A stretch of 13,307 nucleotides of DNA from an uncultured Eggerthellaceae bacterium (lineage in GTDB: Bacteria; Actinomycetota; Coriobacteriia; Coriobacteriales; Eggerthellaceae): assembly GCA_946626265.1 (NCBI GenBank), contig CAMOUE010000041.1:1-13307 (forward strand). The letters run 5' to 3'. Positions within the stretch are counted from its first letter, which is position 1; each line of letters begins with the position of its first letter. Made by a program: the position numbers and the translations under genes. Of this stretch, positions 1 through 5,522 are shown piece after piece. The notes under the pieces were generated by a model that was not told where the DNA came from, did no database searches, and saw only the letters and a list, made by a program, of their open reading frames with translations.

Positions 1-119
1 GAGGACGTCCGCGACGACGAGCCGGAGCTGCCGCATCCCCCAAAAGCGAAGAGACAGCATGCGAGAATACAGGCGACGATCGCCGCTCCGACCTGCTTGG
101 GCTTCGTTTTGAGTTTCAT
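1..119 (-). CDS. Partial lipoprotein, N-terminus only (3' part outside the window)
   Basis: Reading the minus strand from an ATG at 117-119 gives an open frame of 39 complete codons to the window edge. It starts MKLKTKPKQ, then a hydrophobic stretch (VGAAIVACILACCLFAF), then a lipobox-like F-G-G-C at residues 26-29, then a Gly/Ser-rich linker (GSSGSSS). This is a classic SPase II lipoprotein signal followed by a flexible tether, so the protein is expected on the outer face of the cytoplasmic membrane. A strong Shine-Dalgarno (AGGAAGGAG, 137-129) sits 9 nt before the ATG. An in-frame ATG at 138-140 is less likely because it overlaps that site. The gene lies 58 bp downstream of the parvulin-like lipoprotein on the same strand and probably belongs to the same transcript. 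Its functional domain lies outside the window, so no function can be assigned; a substrate-binding or accessory lipoprotein is only a guess. Confidence 0.8.
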   Translation of the reverse strand, partial: MKLKTKPKQVGAAIVACILACCLFAFGGCGSSGSSSRTS

Positions 120-128
120 GGTTCCAAT

Positions 129-137
129 CTCCTTCCT
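129..137 (-). promoter_or_regulatory. Shine-Dalgarno of the left-edge lipoprotein gene
   Basis: On the minus strand the sequence AGGAAGGAG lies 9 nt upstream of the ATG at 119. It decides the start over the in-frame ATG at 140. The surrounding gap (120-177) shows no convincing terminator hairpin with a U-run, which supports read-through from the gene upstream. Confidence 0.65.
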
Positions 138-177
138 CATGGCTCTGTCAGCTCTCGCTCGATAGGGCCTTCAAGCC

Positions 178-1221
178 TCATTGTTCGGACTGGACGTCGT
201 ACGGCAAATCGTCGGGCATGGGCTCGATGGCTACTTGAGCCTCGCTGACGTTGCTCGTATAGAACTCGTTGTACGCCTCATCGGCCTTCTGCCGTGCAAG
301 TTCGTTTTTAAACTCGTCGAGGAGCTCGGAGGGGAACTTCTTGAGCTTCATCGGGCCGCGTCCCTCCTGGTCTGTGAAAACATCGGTCAGGACGATGACG
401 TAGTACCCGTCGTCGGACTCGACGACGTCCGACACGGCCCCAGTTTCCCGCAAACCGCTCAGCGCCTTGTTGTAAGCCATGTTCGGTGTCGAGTAGTAGT
501 CGTACCCCATATCGCCGTTTTCCGCATACGCGGTCGACGAGTACTCGCTGAAAACGCTCGCGAAATCCTCTCCGGCATCAAGGGCGGCCTTCGCCTGTTG
601 AGCTTTTGCTTTTGCCGCCATGTTCCCGCCCGATTCGACGTCAGAGGGAACGAAGACGGCCGACGATCGCTTGGTCGTCATCCCGCTGATGCGATTGTTC
701 GCGTAGTCCTGCAGCTCCTCGTCGCTGACGGACGCCGGGTCTGCGAACGTCTCCTTGATCTTCTGCTTCAGCAGTTCGGATTTCACGCTGAGGGCGTAGG
801 CATCCTCCGTAAAGCCGGACTTTATCAGGGCACTTGTCCAGGCCATTTCGCTCGGGTACTGACTCTTCTGGTTTTCGAGGGCTTCCGAGACCTCCTCGTC
901 GGTCACCGATACGTCACGCAGCCCAGCCGCACGCTCCACGAGCCAGTTCTCTGCAAGGTATTGGATGACCTCCTTCCGGAGCGCCGCGGGAGTCGTGCCC
1001 TTTTGCCGAAGCCAGGCAGTCCAGTCTTCGTCCGAGGTTACCGCACTACCCTCGCGGTAGACTTCGAGGTAGTCTATGACGTCCTGCTCCGTTATCACGT
1101 GGTCGAACACGCGACCGGCCTCGCGCGTGTCCGCGCTCTGCGCGGCGCATCCGACGAGAAGGCACGCGAACGCCAACGCAAACGTGACAATGGCGGTTCT
1201 GCGAACGGGCCGCCCTTTCAT
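178..1221 (-). CDS. Parvulin-like (SurA/PrsA type) peptidyl-prolyl isomerase lipoprotein, probably catalytically altered
   Basis: This 347-aa protein starts MKGRPVRRTAIV and has a lipobox L-V-G-C with Cys25, so it should be a membrane-tethered extracytoplasmic lipoprotein. Residues about 40-175 are helical and resemble the SurA/PrsA N-terminal chaperone region. Residues about 183-280 follow the parvulin pattern: an opening strand (SSAVFVPS), helix AKAQQAKAALDAGEDFASVFSE, a Gly-Asp-Met-Gly turn, and a closing strand (DGYYVIVLTD). A helical C-terminal segment follows, as in SurA/PrsA. The two histidines usual in parvulins (S-H-I-L-V and G-Y-H-I-I) are Ala188 and Tyr274 here, so isomerase activity may be lost while a chaperone role remains. 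The ATG overlaps the upstream DUF2149 stop codon (ATGA), which indicates translational coupling. The frame stays open upstream to 1428, but that extension only shadows the DUF2149 gene and would bury the signal peptide. A likely role is folding the large secreted GLUG proteins of this locus; that role is inferred from context. Confidence 0.85.
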   Translation of the reverse strand: MKGRPVRRTAIVTFALAFACLLVGCAAQSADTREAGRVFDHVITEQDVIDYLEVYREGSAVTSDEDWTAWLRQKGTTPAALRKEVIQYLAENWLVERAAGLRDVSVTDEEVSEALENQKSQYPSEMAWTSALIKSGFTEDAYALSVKSELLKQKIKETFADPASVSDEELQDYANNRISGMTTKRSSAVFVPSDVESGGNMAAKAKAQQAKAALDAGEDFASVFSEYSSTAYAENGDMGYDYYSTPNMAYNKALSGLRETGAVSDVVESDDGYYVIVLTDVFTDQEGRGPMKLKKFPSELLDEFKNELARQKADEAYNEFYTSNVSEAQVAIEPMPDDLPYDVQSEQ

Positions 1222-1574
1222 TCTTCGACCTTCACGTACAGTTGTCCCGTCTCGGGATCTCGATAGGTGATGCCCACTTCCTCGAATCCCCTTCCCCCGT
1301 TGTCCTTGGAGTCGGTCAATTCTCCGGGATTGTCTATCTGGGTCATCTCCCCCGTCTGCGTCGCCTGAGTCAGGTCGGAATTGAGGGGGACGTTGTACTT
1401 CACGACGAGCGCGAGCAGCAACCCGCATGCGAAGACCAGCATCGCGTCCACGAGGTTGCCCGTGCTGCTCATCGGATCGAGGTCTTCCTCTTCGACGGCG
1501 CCACCCGCAAAGGGCGATGCGTTGAAATCGCGCCCTGCCGCGCCTTTCGCGCGATCGCGGCTACGCCCGGCCAT
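1218..1574 (-). CDS. DUF2149 family protein, ExbD/TolR-like partner of the proton channel
   Basis: This 118-aa protein has an acidic N-terminal region (EEEDLDPMSS), one TM helix at about residues 41-58 (NLVDAMLVFACGLLLALVV), and a short extracytoplasmic tail ending EEVGITYRDPETGQLYVKVEE. The E/D-D-P-M-S start, the helix and the Y-R-D-P-x-T-G-x-L-Y ending are the hallmarks I know for DUF2149. The TM contains L-V-D43-A-M-L-V, which closely matches ExbD/TolR helices (I-D-V-M-L-V around the proton-carrying Asp). It is therefore likely the stator-type partner of the ExbB-like protein encoded immediately upstream; no peptidoglycan-binding domain is visible. ATG 1574 is preferred: GGGAAGG lies about 10 nt upstream and the overlap with the ExbB-like gene is 14 bp. 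An ATG at 1619 would add 15 basic residues. The stop overlaps the next gene's start (ATGA). Confidence 0.88.
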   Translation of the reverse strand: MAGRSRDRAKGAAGRDFNASPFAGGAVEEEDLDPMSSTGNLVDAMLVFACGLLLALVVKYNVPLNSDLTQATQTGEMTQIDNPGELTDSKDNGGRGFEEVGITYRDPETGQLYVKVEE

Positions 1575-2286
1575 CGTCTGCCGCCTTCCCGTCCTCGCCC
1601 TCGGCCTCCTTGCCGTCATCGACGACGAGCGCCACGGGCGCGCTGTACTCGAGGTCGCCGATCTCCTCGAGCTCTGCGATGCGGTCGAAGAGCGTGCCTT
1701 CCATGGCTTCGAGCGCGTTGCCGTAGTCGGCGTTCCACCTGCGGCGCACCTTCGCCACGACCAGGCAGAGCACCGCCGAGATCAAACCGACGACCGTCGT
1801 GTTGAACGCGACGAGCAGCGACTGGGCGAGCATGGACATGTCCCCCTTCGAAAGCGCGTCGATGCCCGGGCCGAGCGGGATGAGCGTGCCCATGAGGCCG
1901 ATCATGGGAGCGACCTTGGCCGCAAGCTCGGCAATCGCCGTGATACGGTCGTAGCGTCTCCCAGCTTCGAACACGCTGCGCTTGGCTACGTTCCACCGCG
2001 CCTCTTCAGGCAAGTCGCGCGCGTTGAACAACGCCATAAGCGCCAGCTTCTGCCTCTTGATTATCTCTGCCCGGGCGATGACGCCCGGAATCTGCTGACA
2101 GGGCGACTCCTCGATCTGCCGAAGGAATGCAGGCACCGACACCTTGAAGCGGCGACGCTCCGTGAAGTATTCGACGATGGTCATGACGAGCAGGACGATG
2201 GTGAGGACGACCATCGCCAGCAAGACGATGATCACCGGGTACAGAGCCGCCTGCGAGACGACGTTCAAGACGTTGAGCAGATTCAT
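1561..2286 (-). CDS. MotA/TolQ/ExbB-family proton channel protein
   Basis: This 241-aa inner-membrane protein has the family topology. TM1 is at about residues 13-39 (ALYPVIIVLLAMVVLTIVLL). A cytoplasmic loop of about 80 residues follows, then TM2 at about 122-143 and TM3 at about 155-179, then a charged cytoplasmic tail. Signature motifs are A-P-M-I-G-L-M-G-T-L (126-135) and L-V-A-F-N-T-T-V-V-G-L-I-S-A (158-171), which match ExbB/TolQ/MotA TM2 and TM3 and include the conserved Thr residues lining the proton path. In known systems such proteins form pentamers around an ExbD/TolR/MotB dimer and convert proton flow into mechanical motion. The DUF2149 gene directly downstream (14-bp overlap) is the probable partner. 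The ATG is 9 bp after the upstream GLUG gene's stop; GAGGAAAGG lies upstream at a rather long spacing (13 nt), so coupling to the upstream gene may matter, which makes the nonsense codon there relevant. Confidence 0.93.
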   Translation of the reverse strand: MNLLNVLNVVSQAALYPVIIVLLAMVVLTIVLLVMTIVEYFTERRRFKVSVPAFLRQIEESPCQQIPGVIARAEIIKRQKLALMALFNARDLPEEARWNVAKRSVFEAGRRYDRITAIAELAAKVAPMIGLMGTLIPLGPGIDALSKGDMSMLAQSLLVAFNTTVVGLISAVLCLVVAKVRRRWNADYGNALEAMEGTLFDRIAELEEIGDLEYSAPVALVVDDGKEAEGEDGKAADDGRA

Positions 2287-2295
2287 GGGTTAAAG

Positions 2296-4134
2296 CTATC
2301 CTTTCCTCGGTTGCAACACGGCCTTCAACGGCCTCGTCTGATTCCTGTAATCCAAACCCTGCAGCACAAGGCCGACAAGGGCGCACAATCCAAGCGCGAT
2401 GCCTGCCGCGAGCATCGACCAGTCGAAAGCGAAACCGCTCTGAGACGCATCCGGCGCCCGTTCCGCCCTGATCGCATACATATGCGTCTCGCGCTGGGCG
2501 GCGTCGTCGGAATCCGACAGGACCGCATCGTCGGCGCCTTCGCCCTCGCTGCTCGTCCTGTCGACACCGACGTCCGTTGCGCCCCTTAACTCGAGGCGTG
2601 GAGTCGACTCGCCGGTGACGTAGTGATCGTTTGCCTGATCCGTGCTGTTCAGTGCATTGATGACCTCGTCGGAATTCATCTTGCCTAGAGAAACTTCCTG
2701 ACCGGCCTCGATGGTCCCACTCTGGAAGAGCACGCCCGACTGGTTCGATGTCTTCACGCTGCCGTCCAGGTAGTAGTTCGAATCGTTGCGGACCGTGGTC
2801 CCCCCGTCATTGTTGACGCCGACCCAGTCTTCCGCGTAACCACTCGTGGAGCCGAGCACCGCCGAGACGTTCTTCCCATTGCCCGCCACGTCGCCAACGT
2901 TGTAGCAGCTCGTGACGTCGAACGACGTGTTTCCCGTATGGGCCGACACATGCCTGCCCACGATTCCGCCCGTCGAGGCGACGTCCTCGGGAGACGAGCC
3001 GGTGACCGAACCCGCGTTGTAGCAGTACTCGACCGAAGATGCGAGACCCGAGATCGAACCGACGACGCCACCAGTCGAGGGCAGGTTGGCGGCCGAAACA
3101 GCACCCGTGTTCGAGCAGTCGGTAACCTGGTAGTTTCCGTACGTTGCTGTCGAACCGATGATGCCGCCGCACCCCTTCACGTAGATGTCGACGTAATTGG
3201 ACGCTTCGGCGAGGACGTCTCCGTGGTTTTCGCATTGACTGACCACAATCGTCTGGTCATCGTCGGCGACGAGCAGCGACCCGGCGATGCCGCCGACACC
3301 GCCGCCCTGCTCGGTTATGCCTCCGCACTCGACGGAACCGTAGTTCACGAGGTTCTCGAGACGCGAGGGCTTCGCCCCCGTCCGCACGACATATGCATCG
3401 GCGACGTAGGCGACGATGCCGCCCGCCGTGCTCGCATAGCCCCCATCCCCCGATTTGAACAACGTCTTCACGTTAACGTAGCTCGTTATGCCCTGGAGCG
3501 TCGTCCGCCCCATCTCGGCCACGACCCCGGCAGCTTGCCAACCAGTCGTGACGTCGCCGTACACGGTCAAGTTCTTGATGACGGCATCTTGGCATTCACC
3601 GAACAGCGCCTGTCCGTGGTAGCCGTTCTCGATGTAGAGGTTGCGGATGGCATGGCCGCGGCCGTCGAACGTCCCCGAGAACGGGGAGAGGTACCAGTAG
3701 TTCGCCTCGTTGCACCCGATGGGAAACCACTGATGTCCCTCGAGGTCGATATCCGCGTCCAGCTCGATGGTCGCCCCGGCAAACGTGATGTCGTGCTTCG
3801 TCACGAGCACGGCGAGACCTGCGAGCTCCTCGGGTGTGGAGAGGACGAAGCGCTTCTCGCCCTCATGGCCCTCGTACCACGAGACGTCGGCGTAGTCAGA
3901 TCAGATATCGCGGTCGAAATCCCGCATCGCAACCTCGTCATCGTAGTCCGACGGAAGCCCCTCGACCACCGATGTCGTATCGAGGGCAAGCGCGGGACCG
4001 ACCGGCAGAAGGCAGTAGACGATTGCGAGCAGCGCAATGAAGGCCACGATCACCTGCGCGAGGCCCATCGCCAGCGAGGAATCGCCTTCGCGGCCCGCTA
4101 TCGCTGCAAGGCTTCTGGATGGGAGTCCTCCCAT
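2296..4134 (-). pseudogene. GLUG-repeat surface protein interrupted by one in-frame TGA
   Basis: One continuous frame runs from an ATG at 4134 (alternative ATG 4068) to TAG at 2296, broken only by TGA at 3903-3901. Before the TGA lies a signal peptide (VIVAFIALLAIVYCLLPVGPALA, cleavage probably ALA/LD). After it come S-D-Y-A-D-V-S-W-Y-E-G, the P-E-E-L-A-G-L-A cap and P-F-S-G-T-F-D-G-R-G-H-A-I of GLUG proteins, a solenoid with repeated G-G-I/V-V-G and C-x-N-x-G-x-V motifs, an acidic linker, and a C-terminal TM helix (MLAAGIALGLCALVGLVLQ) with a basic tail. If the TGA were sense, the product would be 612 aa, secreted and anchored by its C-terminus. A GTG at 3810 can open a 504-aa frame, but that product lacks the signal peptide and half of the cap, so I do not accept it as the true start. 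The rest of the frame is intact, so the lesion is recent, an error, or read through. Confidence 0.75.
3901..3903 (-). other. In-frame TGA at a position that is Trp in the neighbouring paralogue
   Basis: Upstream codons read D-R-D-I, then TGA, then S-D-Y-A-D-V-S-W-Y-E-G. The protein encoded just upstream (5474-4098) reads D-S-W90-D-G-T-A-D-T-T-W-Y-S-E-G. Aligned on A-D-x-x-W-Y without gaps, the TGA falls exactly on Trp90. A single TGG-to-TGA change therefore explains the stop. It could be a true nonsense mutation, an assembly or sequencing error, or a leaky UGA. Confidence 0.85.
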
Positions 4135-5474
4135 TCGTCCCAGACCTCCTCTCCGTCGGCCGAGAACAGCTCGCTCGTGTTTCCGTTCGTCGCGGCGAGC
4201 TCGCCTTCGTTCGCACAGTCGTCGAACGCGACGTCGGGGTCGTCGAGGTATCCCACGATCCCGCCCACGTGGGCGCGTTCGTCCTGGGCGTTCGCGGCAA
4301 CCCGTGCCGTGTTCTTCAGGCTCTTCAGCTCGATTCCCTCCGAGAACTCAGCCGTTTGCTGTCCTTTCGCCTCGCGTTGCGGCGCCATGAGGGCTCCGAT
4401 CACGCCTCCGACGGAAAGCACCGACGAGCACGACACCTCGCCGTAGTTCTCGAGTTTCGAAACAAGGTCGGTTCCGTTGCTGCCGACGACACCGATGACG
4501 CCGCCAACTGCTTCGTCTCGATCATCTGATTCGCAGTAGACGGTTACAGCGCCCTCGTTTCGCAGGTCGCTGACGGTTGCGGTGAAGCCGTTGCTGTTCG
4601 CGAGCGTGCCCAGCACACCGCCCGCGCTGCACGCACGGGCCGATACCTCGCCCTCGTTCACGAGGCTCGAGAGATCCGCGCGCGTCCGGTCGGCGCGGCT
4701 GACGCCAAGCCATGCGCCGCACACGCCTCCGACATCCGCGGAGACGGGATAGTAGCTCGTCGCTGTCTTTATCGAAGACACCTTGCATCTATTCGTGAGG
4801 TTGACGAGCGAGCCACCGTCCATCTCCCCGACGACGCCGCCCACGCGCACTTGTCCCACTACCCTGCCCTCGACGGTCAGGTTCCTGATGTCTCCGCCAT
4901 CGGCGCATCCGAACAAGCCGGCGTGATCCCACCTGTCCTCTTCGACGTTGATTCCCGAAATCGTATGGCCGCAACCGTCGAAGCTCCCGCAGAATTCGCG
5001 CGTCTTCCCCTGGTCGTTGAAGCCGTCGCCGATGGGTTTGGTCGGAATCTCGCACAAATCCAGATCGCGGGCCAGCCTGAAGCTGATGCCGTCGAGCGTC
5101 ACGCCGCTGTTGCACAGCTTCCTCATGCCCGCAAGCTGCTCGGCCGTCGTGATGTTCATGGTCCGCATGCCCTCGGAATACCAGGTCGTATCCGCTGTCC
5201 CATCCCAGGAATCCGTCGAATGCGCGAACATGGCCCGCGACACGCCGAACACGGCCAGCACAACGACGACGATCGCCCCCGCGACGATGGCAGCGTGCTT
5301 CGGCTTGAACCACGCACGCGCATTTCGCAGTTTGGAGGAAGGGACGTCCTCGACCTGGGGCAAACCCACGTCATCGTGGGCAGATTCCCTGGCGGGAACG
5401 GATCGCCCCTGCCCTTCTACCGATTTCAACTCCGCCTCGAGCATGAGCTCTTCGACGCTTTTCTTTCGTGCCAT
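4098..5474 (-). CDS. GLUG-repeat protein with N-terminal signal anchor (type II membrane protein)
   Basis: This 458-aa protein has a charged cytoplasmic N-terminus of about 58 residues (MARKKSVEELMLEAELKSVE, probably helical), then one TM helix at about 60-82 (HAAIVAGAIVVVVLAVFGVS), then an extracytoplasmic domain. The outside part opens with the cap seen in the other two GLUG proteins here: A-D-T-T-W-Y, T-T-A-E-Q-L-A-G-M, L-A-R-D-L-D-L, P-I-G-D, F-C-G-S-F-D-G-C-G-H-T-I-S-G, H-A-G-L-F-G, I-R-N-L-T-V-E-G. Residues about 185-445 form the solenoid, with repeats such as V-G-G-V-V-G, A-G-G-V-L-G and V-G-G-I-V-G plus L-x-N-x-G-x-V strands. There is no C-terminal anchor. This N-in, mostly outside layout resembles TonB or ExbD more than a sortase-anchored adhesin, so it could link the motor to the surface proteins (inference). 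AAGGAG lies 3 nt before the ATG, and the gene starts 48 bp after the giant gene's stop. Confidence 0.87.
   Translation of the reverse strand: MARKKSVEELMLEAELKSVEGQGRSVPARESAHDDVGLPQVEDVPSSKLRNARAWFKPKHAAIVAGAIVVVVLAVFGVSRAMFAHSTDSWDGTADTTWYSEGMRTMNITTAEQLAGMRKLCNSGVTLDGISFRLARDLDLCEIPTKPIGDGFNDQGKTREFCGSFDGCGHTISGINVEEDRWDHAGLFGCADGGDIRNLTVEGRVVGQVRVGGVVGEMDGGSLVNLTNRCKVSSIKTATSYYPVSADVGGVCGAWLGVSRADRTRADLSSLVNEGEVSARACSAGGVLGTLANSNGFTATVSDLRNEGAVTVYCESDDRDEAVGGVIGVVGSNGTDLVSKLENYGEVSCSSVLSVGGVIGALMAPQREAKGQQTAEFSEGIELKSLKNTARVAANAQDERAHVGGIVGYLDDPDVAFDDCANEGELAATNGNTSELFSADGEEVWDEWEDSHPEALQR
4145..4152 (-). promoter_or_regulatory. Shine-Dalgarno favouring the upstream start of the interrupted GLUG gene
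   Basis: AGAGGAGG on the minus strand lies 10 nt before the ATG at 4134. It is inside the 3' end of the preceding gene, where it encodes E-E-V. The alternative ATG at 4068 has only GAAGG about 16 nt away, and its signal peptide would lack a positively charged n-region, while the 4134 start adds two arginines. I therefore favour 4134, giving a 37-bp overlap with the upstream gene. Confidence 0.45.
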
Positions 5475-5522
5475 GTTCTCCTTCTATCCTGCAAGCAACC
5501 ACGGGCTCGCGTGCTCGTCGGG

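Noticed and set aside
181..1266. Plus-strand frame of 361 codons opposite the parvulin-like gene
   Set aside because: The minus strand has a clear lipoprotein signal and parvulin pattern; the plus-strand product has no domain or signal.
2296..3810. GTG at 3810 as the true start of a separate 504-aa gene
   Set aside because: In-frame upstream sequence continues the conserved cap (S-W-Y-E-G, P-E-E-L-A-G-L-A) and a signal peptide beyond one TGA, so the GTG lies inside the domain and its product would not be exported.
2938..4446. Plus-strand frame of 502 codons across two GLUG genes
   Set aside because: It spans the junction of two minus-strand genes and has shadow-like composition.
5230..5300. 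TonB-like S-x-x-x-H motif in the TM helix of the N-anchored GLUG protein
   Set aside because: The helix has a His only at its start and no Ser four residues before it; only the topology is TonB-like.
5475..5522. Terminator between the giant gene and the N-anchored GLUG gene
   Set aside because: Only a 4-bp CACG/CGTG stem without a U-run can be drawn, so read-through is more likely.
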